Source: Lachnospiraceae bacterium
GTDB taxonomy: Bacteria; Bacillota; Clostridia; Lachnospirales; Lachnospiraceae
DNA: 56,344 bases
NCBI GenBank assembly: GCA_910574745.1
Contig: CAJTCE010000018.1
Location: 14,029-70,372 of the forward strand
Reading direction: 5' to 3'
The notes beneath the pieces are model-generated. The model worked only from the letters and a program-made list of their open reading frames with translations. It was not told where the DNA came from and ran no database searches. Every line of letters starts with the position of its first letter. Position 1 is the first letter of the stretch. Position numbers and translations under genes: made by a program. This document shows positions 46,106 through 54,612 of this stretch, one piece after another.

Positions 46106-46312
46106 TTATTTCTTAGAATAGATTGAATGTAACTTTATGCTTCCACGCCTTTTTATGCTTTCCTCGGTATGTATGCCTGTATCAAAGAACGCACAAAAGG
46201 TTGTACCGCCTATAACACTGGTTGCAATTATGTATTGCCCTATATTGTGAAACTCACACCGCTTTACATTCCTGTAAACTACGGTGTATTTTTCTGTCCG
46301 GCTTCCTGCCAT
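46106..46312 (-). CDS. Small beta-rich hypothetical protein
   Basis: 68 residues; AAAGGAG before the ATG. KYTVVYRNVKRCEFHNIGQYIIATSVIGGTTFCAFFDTG is beta-rich (quoted in part); ends with a basic tail. Function unknown. It lies directly ahead of DGR target 2. Confidence 0.5.
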   Translation of the reverse strand: MAGSRTEKYTVVYRNVKRCEFHNIGQYIIATSVIGGTTFCAFFDTGIHTEESIKRRGSIKLHSIYSKK

Positions 46313-46334
46313 GCCTACGCTCCTTTCCCGCTGC

Positions 46335-46532
46335 CTACCTTAATTTTTCTATCGCCTTTTCCTCTTCTCTTATGTCCTCTGCTGCCTGTACAATCTGCCT
46401 GTAATCCTCTTTTAATGCGTCCGCCGTCATTTCCAACAATTCAAGCGGTAAATATCCGTCTACAATCTCATTTCCTACCATGTCAGCCAACTCCCTAGCC
46501 TTTTCCTGTAGTTCCTCTATTGTATACGCCAT
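46335..46532 (-). CDS. Small acidic helical protein
   Basis: 65 residues, all helical (MAYTIEELQEKARELADMVG ... YRQIVQAAEDIREEEKAIEKL). AAAGGACGG upstream. No family recognised. Confidence 0.5.
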   Translation of the reverse strand: MAYTIEELQEKARELADMVGNEIVDGYLPLELLEMTADALKEDYRQIVQAAEDIREEEKAIEKLR

Positions 46533-46534
46533 AC

Positions 46535-46717
46535 TTACACCGTCCTTTGTGCCACATCTGCCCGGTAGGGTGTGCCTCCACGTTTCAACTCATTGTATAT
46601 AGTTGCCCTGTGGAAACCGATTGTATCAGCAATCACAATTACCCTTGCCCCCTGCTCTGCCATTTTTTCAATTTTCTTCCGGTCCTCATAATTCAACCGC
46701 CTATTGCCTTTTCTCAC
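46535..46717 (-). CDS. HTH protein, IS30-like helix-turn-helix
   Basis: 60 residues from GTG 46717 behind AGGAGGT. RLNYEDRKKIEKMAEQGARVIVIADTIGFHRATIYNELKRG is the HTH_38 fold known from the N-terminus of IS30 transposases (quoted in part), here standing alone. It is the rightmost phage gene and may be a regulator of the early operon. No promoter is visible between it and the hairpins at 46753-46849, so transcription may come from across the junction in a circular form. Confidence 0.65.
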   Translation of the reverse strand: MRKGNRRLNYEDRKKIEKMAEQGARVIVIADTIGFHRATIYNELKRGGTPYRADVAQRTV

Positions 46718-46752
46718 GTTCTTTACACCTCCTACCGTTCAAAAATAAAAAA

Positions 46753-46789
46753 GGAATGTGCCAAAGTCCGTAAACTCTTGACACATTCC
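46753..46789 (-). terminator. Hairpin/terminator 1 at phage junction
   Basis: GGAATGTG and CACATTCC stem; on the minus strand it is followed by TTTTTT. Related in sequence to the next hairpin (shared AACTCTTG core). Confidence 0.6.
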
Positions 46790-46811
46790 CTTACAAAATT
46801 GTATAAAAAAA

Positions 46812-46849
46812 GAAATGCGATAGAGTTTTAATAACTCTTGTCGCATTTC
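46812..46849 (-). terminator. Hairpin/terminator 2 at phage junction
   Basis: GAAATGCGA / TCGCATTTC plus inner AGAGTT / AACTCT, followed on the minus strand by seven T. It overlaps the last codons of the truncated permease. Confidence 0.65.
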
Positions 46850-48042
46850 ATTTTACAATGTAGCAATGAAGGTGCACATACAGTTGCCAGCGTAAAAGAA
46901 ACACATCCTATCAGGATTCCTTCCAGTATCATCTGTGCTATAATGGCAGCCTTGCCTTTCCCGATTGCCAAAAATATACCTATTTCATGCACCCTGCCTT
47001 TCAGCCAGAACAGGAATACAAGAAAAATAATGACTGCGCCCGAAACGGCAACTAAGATCAGTATTATGGTACTCATTTCATCCAGATCTCCGAAATTCGC
47101 TGCCATCGTATCGCTCATCCCGGTATTGTCAAGGAAATCATAGCGTTTCCAGTCAATGTCAGCTTTCCTGATCCTCTCCTTTACCGTTTCATACTCATCT
47201 ACATTCTCTACCCAGAATGTCGCATATTGATATAGCGGATCTCCCTCGCATCCCTGCGGCTTTTCCGGGAAACGCAGGTCTGTCATGATGATGTTCTCAC
47301 TCCGGTAGCTGTCCCCGTACATGATGGGTGTGATTTTATGGACTGTATCATAAATCCCGACGATCTCCGCACTGTAAACCTTAGATGTTTCACGCTCTTT
47401 CCGGTCATTAAATTCCAGTTTATCCCCAACCGTCAATCCATTTAATTCTGCCAGCTCCCTTGATATGACGCATACATCTTTATCCTCTGCTGTGATCATA
47501 CGTCCCTCATTTACTTCTATATTCCCATTCTGCACATCGAAATCCAGCCGCATTTCCATATTTCCCCGCAATGACACACCCAACAGGTCTGAATGCTGGT
47601 CTACATCCGGGTCTTCAATCCGTACAAAATTTACAGGATTGACCACTATGTTCGCCGTGGTGACATTATATTCCGCAATCCCTTCCTGCCCTGCAAGTGT
47701 TTCAATATCCTCCATCTGCAGGGTTTCAAAAGAGTTATCATGCCATATCATCCAATCCCCTGATTCAAGCTGCTCTATATGCGATCCATCCACGCTCCCG
47801 TTCTGCCCGCCTAATTTTTCTATTGCCTCTGCCGTCCTGTCATGCCTGTCCGCTTCATTTTCTTCCATCCTGAAAGATGCCCCAAGCGCCTGTTTACCTT
47901 CCGTCTGCGTCTGTACATTTGCGGATTTGCACGCCCACCCGGCATAGATAAAGCAGGCTGTTACAAAAACAATGCTTAAAAGAAGAATTGTCTTTGCCCG
48001 TTTCCGAACCAGACAGCGTATACTTAACTCTAAGATGTTCAT
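46828..48042 (-). CDS. FtsX-like ABC transporter permease, C-terminally truncated
   Basis: 404 residues. TM1 (AKTILLLSIVFVTACFIYAGW), a large extracytoplasmic domain, TM2 (IILILVAVSGAVIIFLVFLFW), the cytoplasmic GRVHEIGIFLAIGKGKAAI coupling segment and TM3. The expected TM4 and C-terminus are missing; after ATVCAPSLL the frame runs into a hairpin (CKMKCDKSY). The neighbouring paralogue has all four. The matching ATPase gene is not in the window. The gene appears cut by the phage junction and is probably inactive. Confidence 0.8.
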   Translation of the reverse strand: MNILELSIRCLVRKRAKTILLLSIVFVTACFIYAGWACKSANVQTQTEGKQALGASFRMEENEADRHDRTAEAIEKLGGQNGSVDGSHIEQLESGDWMIWHDNSFETLQMEDIETLAGQEGIAEYNVTTANIVVNPVNFVRIEDPDVDQHSDLLGVSLRGNMEMRLDFDVQNGNIEVNEGRMITAEDKDVCVISRELAELNGLTVGDKLEFNDRKERETSKVYSAEIVGIYDTVHKITPIMYGDSYRSENIIMTDLRFPEKPQGCEGDPLYQYATFWVENVDEYETVKERIRKADIDWKRYDFLDNTGMSDTMAANFGDLDEMSTIILILVAVSGAVIIFLVFLFWLKGRVHEIGIFLAIGKGKAAIIAQMILEGILIGCVSFTLATVCAPSLLHCKMKCDKSY

Positions 48043-48043
48043 G

Positions 48044-49243
48044 TTATCCCTCCATTTCCGACAAGGTTTCTTTCACAGGCTTTTTCATATATGGAAAAAT
48101 GGCAATTCCAGTCAATATTACAACACCAGCCAGTCCGATACATAAAACTCCTGACTGCCAGCTAAATGATAATTCCAATGCTATGCTGTTCCCCTGCATG
48201 ATGGCAAGACTATTGCTAATCCGTGGTAATAAGAGCTTTGTTGCAATTCCCGCTCCCACGAATGCGACAAAATACAATATCATCTCTTCCAAAATCATTT
48301 GAGATAATATATTTCCTTTTGCTATACCCAGACTGATCAGAACAGCAATCTCCGTTTTCCGGCTGCGCATCCACATGGCAAGCAAAAGACCTGTTATCAA
48401 ACTGCCGGAAGTTACCGTCAGGGCGAAAATCAAAAACGTAATTCTGCCTGTCTGTCCGATCATCATTTTTAATTTTTGGAATGTATTATCTGTTATCCCA
48501 ATCGCAGCCCTGTCCTGATACATTCTTTCCAGCACTTCCTTTGTATCCGTGAGCTGCTCAGGATCATTTACATACACTGCCACATTTAAAAAGCAAGTCC
48601 TGCCGGACAGCCTGTTCACAAAATCTGCCGTTCCATAAATCTGGTTTTCAATGCGGTTCACTGTCCGCACATTTTCGGTCTGGCTCCGTTCCATCCCCGA
48701 CAGGAACAATCCGGCAACGACCGCTTCCTGCTCCCTTCCATCCACCGTTTCAAACACAATTTTATCGCCTAACTGAATTCCATTATCTTCTGCCAGAAAC
48801 TGATTCACTACAATATCTTCACTTCCCTGTGGATAATTCCCCTCTGTAATCCGATAAACTTTATCCGCAAATGGGCTGTCTTTCTCCAGTTCATCGTACC
48901 CGTGAACGGTAAATGTATTTTCAGAACCTTCACTGCCTGCAACCGGGATACAGGTTGTAGAACCAACCTGCATCTCCGATATCCGGTTGAGCCAGTTTAC
49001 ATTGGGTTCCTCTTCAATTGCCTGCATATCTGTTTCTTCAAAAGGGTAATCCGCCTCCATGCTCTCCAATATTATTTTGCTCTCTGCATTCTTCCGAAGT
49101 TCTTCTGCCAGCCCTAAAGATACTTTCCGTATTCCCAATGTGCCTAAAACCATGCTGTTAATGACCAGAAACAGCAACAGCAATAATACGGACTTCATCT
49201 TTTTTCTCCGGATATAGCAGAGCGCTCGTTCCAAACAACCCAT
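48044..49243 (-). CDS. FtsX-like ABC transporter permease
   Basis: 399 residues. TM1 (KMKSVLLLLLFLVINSMVLG), an extracytoplasmic MacB-like domain, TM2 (FLIFALTVTSGSLITGLLL), a cytoplasmic SRKTEIAVLISLGIAKGNI segment, TM3 (EEMILYFVAFVGAGIATKL) and TM4 (GVLCIGLAGVVILTGIAIF). With the second permease and the lipoprotein it forms a VexP/BceAB-like exporter set, usually for peptides or antibiotics. ATPase not seen. Confidence 0.85.
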   Translation of the reverse strand: MGCLERALCYIRRKKMKSVLLLLLFLVINSMVLGTLGIRKVSLGLAEELRKNAESKIILESMEADYPFEETDMQAIEEEPNVNWLNRISEMQVGSTTCIPVAGSEGSENTFTVHGYDELEKDSPFADKVYRITEGNYPQGSEDIVVNQFLAEDNGIQLGDKIVFETVDGREQEAVVAGLFLSGMERSQTENVRTVNRIENQIYGTADFVNRLSGRTCFLNVAVYVNDPEQLTDTKEVLERMYQDRAAIGITDNTFQKLKMMIGQTGRITFLIFALTVTSGSLITGLLLAMWMRSRKTEIAVLISLGIAKGNILSQMILEEMILYFVAFVGAGIATKLLLPRISNSLAIMQGNSIALELSFSWQSGVLCIGLAGVVILTGIAIFPYMKKPVKETLSEMEG

Positions 49244-49252
49244 CCTGACCTC

Positions 49253-49852
49253 CTACTGCCACCTTGTGATAACAACTTTGTCAGCAATCCATTGTTTATC
49301 ATCCTGACTGGTGCCGAATATATTCACATCCGTTTCTTTCTTGATACTGTTTTTGTCAGTGTCCTCTCTCGAAATTTCTGTCTGCGATCCCATGCTGAAA
49401 TTTATGATTTGAAAAATAACATCCTCCGCATAGGTTATGTTTATATTCGTTTCATCCGATTCATAACCGGGAGCTGCAATACCTCCTTCCATTGAGCCAT
49501 CCTCATTTATAATCAATGTCCGGGGAGTTATGGTGAAACCTGTATCCGTAAAATCAACAACTCGCCCGCTTAGATTTGCCCCGTCATAAAATACACCTTC
49601 TTCGTGATTATCTGCAATCTCGCCGCTGTTTTTCGCATCAGTGTTATTCATATCTTCCTGACCGCCCTCTGCCTCATTGCTGCTGTTTTTTCCATCCGCC
49701 GCAATTTCCTCGTTATAGCCGCTCTCATTTGTCATATGCACATCTGACGGCTCCGGCTGCTCATTTTCTTTTCCTGCACATCCCGCCATGCCCATACACA
49801 AAACCACGGACAAACAAAGAACTCCTGCAGCTTTCAACATCTTTTTTCTCAT
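49253..49852 (-). CDS. Lipoprotein of the ABC transporter operon
   Basis: 199 residues. Signal peptide with lipobox ending GMAGC (Cys at about residue 25), then a Glu/Asn-rich linker and a beta-rich C-terminal half (GRVVDFTDTGFTITPRTLI ... KQWIADKVVITRW). It starts the operon of the two permeases, divergent from the two-component genes. Extracellular partner or sensor of the exporter by inference. Confidence 0.75.
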   Translation of the reverse strand: MRKKMLKAAGVLCLSVVLCMGMAGCAGKENEQPEPSDVHMTNESGYNEEIAADGKNSSNEAEGGQEDMNNTDAKNSGEIADNHEEGVFYDGANLSGRVVDFTDTGFTITPRTLIINEDGSMEGGIAAPGYESDETNINITYAEDVIFQIINFSMGSQTEISREDTDKNSIKKETDVNIFGTSQDDKQWIADKVVITRWQ

Positions 49853-49934
49853 CTTCCATACCTCTTTTCTTTTTATTTGGCTTTTTGCCTGTTCTATGTT
49901 TCATTGAACATATTCAAAGAATAACATCCGGCCA

Positions 49935-49993
49935 TCCTAAAAATCTCCTATTTCATCACCCAATATTAAGTATTTTTTAGAAGATTTTTAGGA
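49935..49993. promoter_or_regulatory. Inverted repeat in divergent transporter/regulator promoter region
   Basis: TCCTAAAAATCT (49935-49946) and AGATTTTTAGGA (49982-49993) are perfect inverted arms 35 bp apart, between the lipoprotein gene and the response regulator gene. Likely binding sites for the adjacent response regulator. Confidence 0.6.
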
Positions 49994-50041
49994 ATTGTTT
50001 TGCTATACTTAGTATAGGAATCTGACGGATTGGAGGCCGCT

Positions 50042-50737
50042 ATGAAAATTCTATTATTAGAAGATGACAAATACCTGTGTGGCAATATAAAACAGCAGCT
50101 TACAAAAGAGGGATATATCGTGGATGCCTGCAATGACGGAGAGGAAGGTTTTCTACTTGCCTTAGACCAGGGAAACAGTTATGACCTGGCTGTTATTGAC
50201 CGTATGCTCCCCGTTATAGACGGCCTTGCCATCATAAAAGCAATGCGGAATAAGAAAATACAGATTCCCGTTATTATCATTACCGGGATGTCCGAATTAC
50301 AGGATAAAATTGAAGGGTTAGACAATGGTGCTGATGATTACCTTACAAAACCCTTTCACATCAGCGAATTATCTGCACGGATCAGGGCATTGACCCGCAG
50401 GCCGGCTATTATGGCCAGGCAAAACTATCTTACTTACCATGATCTTTCCCTTGACATTTCAAAAAGACAGCTTGGATGCGGAAACAATCATTTGGTACTG
50501 ACACCGACAGAGTTCCATTTAATGGGTATCTTTCTTGAAAAGCCGGAGATTGTGCTTACGAGGGAGCAGCTTATACAAAAGGTTTGGGAAACGGATGCAG
50601 ACGTGGAATCAAAGAATCTGGATAACTATATCTATTTTTTACGCAAGCGGCTCCGCACTGTCGGAAGCGAATGTGTCCTGTCCTCTGTCTACGGCTTCGG
50701 ATTTATATTGGAGGTAAAGCATGGTACAAAGCCTTAA
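50042..50737 (+). CDS. OmpR-family response regulator
   Basis: 231 residues from ATG 50042 (GGAGG upstream). Receiver: LLLEDDKYLC acidic pair, phosphorylated Asp in LAVIDRMLPVIDG, switch Thr in IITGMSE, Lys in DYLTKPF. C-terminal winged helix with TPTEFHLMGIFLEKPEIVLTREQLI and NYIYFLRKRL. It probably controls the divergent lipoprotein/permease operon. Confidence 0.92.
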   Translation: MKILLLEDDKYLCGNIKQQLTKEGYIVDACNDGEEGFLLALDQGNSYDLAVIDRMLPVIDGLAIIKAMRNKKIQIPVIIITGMSELQDKIEGLDNGADDYLTKPFHISELSARIRALTRRPAIMARQNYLTYHDLSLDISKRQLGCGNNHLVLTPTEFHLMGIFLEKPEIVLTREQLIQKVWETDADVESKNLDNYIYFLRKRLRTVGSECVLSSVYGFGFILEVKHGTKP

Positions 50738-52031
50738 AAGAAATCTTTATTTTTTGATGGTTGGCTCCCTCATGTCCATCTTTTCTATCGTATTCTGCCT
50801 GATGGTCCATGAAAATATGAAGGCAAAGAGGAATTCGGAACTGGCTTACTTTAACAGGATGACAACCACCCTTGTCCTACAATTAGAGCATGAATCTGAT
50901 TATCAAACATGTTTAAACCTTTATGAAGAAAGGCGTGATATGTATTTTCAGCTTTCTTCTGATACCGGGCGTTCTCTTTACCAAAGTGAATATTTAGGAG
51001 ACAACACTGATATTATTGATACCTTTTTAACTACATTGCTTGGTACGGAGGGCGACTTTACCTTTAGTCCATCCAGCCTGAAAGACAATTATTACAGCAG
51101 GCAGAGCGGAGCTTATACCATCGAAGCGTTAAACGGAAAAAAATATTATTGTGTAAACTGTCTGGTTGTCACAGATTATGGCAGCATATATACAGTTACC
51201 GCAATAAAAGAAAAATCCAGCTTTGCCACATTGTTAAAACCGAAATCCGGATATTATTTCTGTATATGGTGCGGCGTCCTCGTTTCTATTATCTGCCTTT
51301 CCAAAATACTGATCAGAAAGGCTGTAAAACCCACCGAAAAAGCCATGCAGAGCCAGAAAGACTTTATCGCTGCCGTTTCCCATGAATGCAAAGCCCCATT
51401 GGCAGCGATCCTTTCCTCCGCTGAAATGATTGAATCTGTACCGAATATTCCAGATACTGTTACGGATCATGTACGGGTGATTGATGCAGAGGTATCACGA
51501 ATGTCCCGGCTTATCCGTGATCTGCTCCTGCTCTCATCCATTGATGCCGGAAACTGGTCTTTCCACATGGATGAGGTCAATGTTGACACGTTATTGATAA
51601 ACCTATATACAAAATTTGAACGTATCTGTAGAAAAAAGGATATACAATTACAGCTTAATATACCAGATGAATGCTGTCCGCCGCTTTATTCCGATGCAGA
51701 CCGGTTAGACCAGATTATCAGTATTTTTCTTGATAATGCGGTTTCATACTCACCGCCCGAATCTGAAATTTCATTAAACGCATCTGTAAGAAAAAATGAA
51801 TTGATATTTACCATCATAGATCATGGAATCGGAATCAGCGAAAAAGAGAAACCATTTATCTTTGATCGTTTCTATCAAAGTGACAAATCCCGTACCCAAA
51901 GGGAGCATTTTGGACTCGGACTTAGCATCGCAAATGATTTAGTCCATAAACTGGAAGGAAAAATTAAACTGTTTGATACGCCTGGAGGAGGATGCACTTT
52001 CAAAATATTTCTTCCCTTAAAACAGCAATAG
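50721..52031 (+). CDS. Sensor histidine kinase
   Basis: 436 residues, overlapping the regulator by 17 bases. TM1 (FLMVGSLMSIFSIVFCLMV), an extracytoplasmic sensor of about 140 residues, TM2 (YYFCIWCGVLVSIICLSKIL), H box FIAAVSHECKAPLAAI (SHE-CKAP instead of SHE-LRTP), N box FLDNAVSYSP, G boxes DHGIGI and GLGLSIANDL. Partner of the response regulator. Confidence 0.92.
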   Translation: MVQSLKRNLYFLMVGSLMSIFSIVFCLMVHENMKAKRNSELAYFNRMTTTLVLQLEHESDYQTCLNLYEERRDMYFQLSSDTGRSLYQSEYLGDNTDIIDTFLTTLLGTEGDFTFSPSSLKDNYYSRQSGAYTIEALNGKKYYCVNCLVVTDYGSIYTVTAIKEKSSFATLLKPKSGYYFCIWCGVLVSIICLSKILIRKAVKPTEKAMQSQKDFIAAVSHECKAPLAAILSSAEMIESVPNIPDTVTDHVRVIDAEVSRMSRLIRDLLLLSSIDAGNWSFHMDEVNVDTLLINLYTKFERICRKKDIQLQLNIPDECCPPLYSDADRLDQIISIFLDNAVSYSPPESEISLNASVRKNELIFTIIDHGIGISEKEKPFIFDRFYQSDKSRTQREHFGLGLSIANDLVHKLEGKIKLFDTPGGGCTFKIFLPLKQQ

Positions 52032-52070
52032 ATGGCATGGAACTACTATTCTCCAAAAATAAGAAGTACA

Positions 52071-52107
52071 AAATGAAAAGGGAGCCAGTACTGCTCCCTT
52101 TTCATTT
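52071..52107. terminator. Bidirectional terminator
   Basis: A perfect 15-bp stem (AAATGAAAAGGGAGC / GCTCCCTTTTCATTT) with a 7-base loop, flanked by A and T runs, between the convergent kinase and PEBP genes. Confidence 0.9.
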
Positions 52108-52137
52108 TTACGCTCTCGCCCTTAATGTGCCAGCTAT

Positions 52138-52641
52138 TTAATTTTCATATATCCCTTTCAGCGTAAACTGGTCTAAGATATGCCCGTCCATTTCCCGGTG
52201 AAGTTCATTCAGCAGAAATCCCTTTTCCAACTCCAGCATCTTATCCAAGGCATACACATGAAGTTCATATACGTGCGGCTTATCGGGCGGCGTCATCCCG
52301 CCGTAATAACAGGAAAGCTCCGTGGACTGCTCTCCGCCCTGTATGCTCGTCCAGCTATTCCTTCCCTGCACAAAGTCATCCGCCGTCTGGCTCTCATTCT
52401 CTTTGATCTCAAAACGGGTAATATTTGCCGCCAGCCAGTGTATCCATGCGAATCCCCCTGTCACCGGGTATGCGTCCTTGTCCTCCAGGACAATGGCAAT
52501 CGACACCGTTCCCTGCGGCGTATCTTCCACCTTAAAGGGCAAAGAATAAGTAGGGATGCCATTTTCATTGAACTGCGTCCCATGCCCGCCATATTGGGGC
52601 TGGATTACTCCGTTTATAATGCCGCTGCTTGTAACATTCAT
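52138..52641 (-). CDS. YbhB/YbcL-type PEBP family protein
   Basis: 167 residues from ATG 52641 (GGAGG upstream). SIAIVLEDKDAYPVTGGFAWIHWLAANI (the D-x-D-A-P-like ligand pocket), NSWTSIQGG, and CYYGGMTPPDKPHVYELHVYALD (the C-Y-G-P-x-P-P-like strand, here CYYGGMTPPDKPH) are PEBP signatures. It may bind phospholipid or small anions; bacterial role unclear. Probably under the HxlR regulator upstream. Confidence 0.88.
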   Translation of the reverse strand: MNVTSSGIINGVIQPQYGGHGTQFNENGIPTYSLPFKVEDTPQGTVSIAIVLEDKDAYPVTGGFAWIHWLAANITRFEIKENESQTADDFVQGRNSWTSIQGGEQSTELSCYYGGMTPPDKPHVYELHVYALDKMLELEKGFLLNELHREMDGHILDQFTLKGIYEN

Positions 52642-52723
52642 CTTTGATATCCTCCAATTCGATTTATGATGATATTTTAAGCGGCGGTTTCCGGACAGTA
52701 AATTACCCACTTTTTCGTGGGTA

Positions 52724-53089
52724 CTAATCCGGAACTACTCCCTTTTCCTCCAGAATATGCCCCATGCCGTTTGCTTTCAGATAATCAATCCCTATATGCT
52801 GCATGATCCTTAATGCCTCCAGTATCTCCCTTCCCATACCATCCGTTAAGGAATATTCCACATGGAGCGGGTACCCCTCATAGGACTTTTTTTCCACAAA
52901 TCCGTAATCCATCAGTTCCTTTAACTGCTCCAACAACATTTTCTGTGTAATGCCGTCTATATCCCGCTCCAGCTTCGCCAGGGATGTTGCCCCTAAACGC
53001 AGCCGCCATAAGATGATCGGTTTCCATTTCCCTTTGATCATGTCATGCACCAGTTCCAAAGGGCAGGTATATTCTGTCCTCATTTTCAT
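52724..53089 (-). CDS. HxlR-family transcriptional regulator
   Basis: 121 residues from ATG 53089 (AAAGGGG upstream). The hallmark Y-x-CPLELVHDMIKGKWKPIILWRL (conserved Cys-Pro near the start) and ITQKMLLEQLKELMDYGFVEKK winged helix identify HxlR. Such regulators often sense redox or aldehydes through the Cys. It precedes the PEBP gene on the same strand. Confidence 0.9.
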   Translation of the reverse strand: MKMRTEYTCPLELVHDMIKGKWKPIILWRLRLGATSLAKLERDIDGITQKMLLEQLKELMDYGFVEKKSYEGYPLHVEYSLTDGMGREILEALRIMQHIGIDYLKANGMGHILEEKGVVPD

Positions 53090-53306
53090 AGACGATGCCC
53101 CTTTCCGTTTCCTATTACTTCGACAGAAAACCGTTCCCGCTAAAGCAAAAGCATCCACTGAATTATACCATAAATATTTTCTGTTTTTCACCCAATGTCA
53201 CGAAACGACTATTTTTCGGGAGTGGAAAGCAAAAAAGAGCCATTGACAGTCCTTGCCCTCCTGCTAACATTTTTCAATTTTTCTGTATACTAACAGGTAA
53301 AACCCC

Positions 53307-53519
53307 ATACTATCACGGAAACTCATATACAAACACGAAAACTCCGAGCGGTTTCCGTGTTTGTATCATATACCCCGTTTTCCGACAGCATTTTCCGTCA
53401 GACTGATACCTTTTTCCGCAAAAACCAACAATATCCTACCCCTTTTTACCTTTCCGCTTTATACTATCACGGAAACCCCTGACTTTTGCGTGATAGTATA
53501 CTTTTGCCTGATAGTACGA
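53307..53519. repeat. Iteron-like repeats and hairpin in gene-free region
   Basis: ATACTATCACGGAAAC occurs at 53307-53322 and 53461-53476. Two tandem 18-bp units (TTTTGCGTGATAGTATAC and TTTTGCCTGATAGTACGA) occupy 53484-53519, inverted relative to the first. A 16-bp stem with one mismatch and an 8-base loop lies at 53327-53366. Such clusters suggest a plasmid origin remnant or regulator sites. Confidence 0.6.
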
Positions 53520-53840
53520 TTTTTCCCCAATCGCCATCCTATCAGCGGCATCAAAAAACAAAAAAATAGGGGCCCACCACCCGCCGTGATGAACCCCACC
53601 AAACCTTAAAACCCTTGATTTTAAGCCATTCTTCAATACTTTCGCCTGCGAGTACCAAAAATCCTATGGCATCAATTGGAAATAGCCGCCTGTGCCGCTG
53701 TTATACTTTGATGACTTTTACCCCTCTTTACCCCATTTACCCCACCCAATTCGACATTCGACAAACGGGATTCGACAAAATCCCCTTGCTTTTATGCGGA
53801 ATACGCTATAAAATGATTTCAGCGGAATTTTTCATTTTTA
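53520..53840. other. Gene-poor stretch with a possible coding remnant
   Basis: No complete gene. On the minus strand around 53560-53690 a short open stretch reads FPIDAIGFLVLAGESIEEWLK and on, without a proper start; it looks like the end of a decayed gene. The rest is low-complexity. Confidence 0.35.
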
Positions 53841-53869
53841 TTGACATATTTCCCGCAAAAACGTATAAT
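53841..53869 (+). promoter_or_regulatory. Promoter of type III antitoxin RNA and toxin
   Basis: TTGACA (53841-53846), 17 bases, TATAAT (53864-53869): perfect consensus, pointing to the repeats. Confidence 0.9.
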
Positions 53870-53895
53870 AATATCAGAGATGGGAAACCATCGTC

Positions 53896-54010
53896 AGGAG
53901 AGTTCCTGCCAGACAGTGGAAAACTTTATATTCAGGAGAGTTCCTGCCAGATAGTGGAAAACTTTATTAATCAGGAGATTCCCTGCCAGACAGTGGGAAA
54001 CTTTAAAATC
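53896..54010 (+). ncRNA. Type III antitoxin RNA: three tandem repeats
   Basis: Units at 53896-53933 (38 bases), 53934-53972 (39) and 53973-54010 (38), each with CCTGCCAGA-[CT]-AGTGG-[AG]-AAACTTTA. A partial unit lies before them. In ToxIN-type systems the toxin cuts this transcript into single units, each folding into a pseudoknot that binds and blocks the toxin. Position between promoter and terminator, ahead of the toxin gene, fits this exactly. Confidence 0.88.
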
Positions 54011-54037
54011 AAAGGGTGATCGCTATGATCGCCCTTT
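54011..54037 (+). terminator. Terminator between antitoxin RNA and toxin
   Basis: An 8-bp stem (GGGTGATC / GATCGCCC) with loop GCTAT, followed by TTTTCTTT. In type III systems this partial terminator keeps antitoxin in excess over toxin mRNA. Confidence 0.88.
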
Positions 54038-54055
54038 TCTTTGCAGGAGATACCA

Positions 54056-54607
54056 ATGAGCGAACTAAAACTATATGAAATATCTGAGGAATACATCTCA
54101 TATATCAGTACCGTTGAAAAAAATGTTTTTTCCTCAAAGGAAAATGATCGGAACCATACACGGAAGTATCTGGGCATTGTATACAGCATTAACGGGTATA
54201 ACTATTACATCCCCCTTTCCTCGCCTAAAAATTCTGATTACCGAATGGAAAATGGAGTACAGAAAATCCGCGGAAGCATTGTCCCCATCATCCGCATTAC
54301 ATCCCAATCCTCATCCGGGGAACTGGAATTAAAGGGAACTTTGAAACTGAGCAATATGATTCCTGTTCCTGCATCGGAATTAACCCTATATGACGTGGAG
54401 CATGAACAAGATTTATTTTATAAGGCTCTCATACATAAGGAAATGCTTTTTATCCGTAAAAACAAAAACAAAATCGTCCAGAATGCAAAAATTCTGTACA
54501 AACAGAAAAAGGAAAACAATCCTGCCATCGGATATCTGAAAAGCACGGTTGATTTTACATTGCTTGAACAGATGCATGATAAATTTATAGAAAAGAAAAA
54601 CAATTAG
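54056..54607 (+). CDS. Type III toxin, ToxN/AbiQ-like endoribonuclease
   Basis: 183 residues from ATG 54056 (AGGAGA upstream). LKLYEISEEYISYIS, KYLGIVYSINGYNYYIPLSSPK (the P-L-[ST]-S-P-K catalytic loop at residues 53-58), KLSNMIPVPASELTLYD, and a helical C-terminal half (EMLFIRKNKNKIVQNAKILY) follow the ToxN/AbiQ order. It cuts RNA at A-rich sites and acts in abortive infection against phages. The preceding repeats and terminator make the assignment firm. Confidence 0.9.
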   Translation: MSELKLYEISEEYISYISTVEKNVFSSKENDRNHTRKYLGIVYSINGYNYYIPLSSPKNSDYRMENGVQKIRGSIVPIIRITSQSSSGELELKGTLKLSNMIPVPASELTLYDVEHEQDLFYKALIHKEMLFIRKNKNKIVQNAKILYKQKKENNPAIGYLKSTVDFTLLEQMHDKFIEKKNN

Positions 54608-54612
54608 CCAAA

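Noticed and set aside
1-46740. Mu-like transposable phage
   Set aside because: No MuA/MuB-type transposase or Mu-type ends were seen; the standalone IS30-like HTH lacks a catalytic domain.
53896-54010. Short tandem repeats that could be read as a CRISPR array
   Set aside because: The units are contiguous with no unique spacers, there are no cas genes, and promoter, terminator and a ToxN-like gene follow. They are type III antitoxin repeats.
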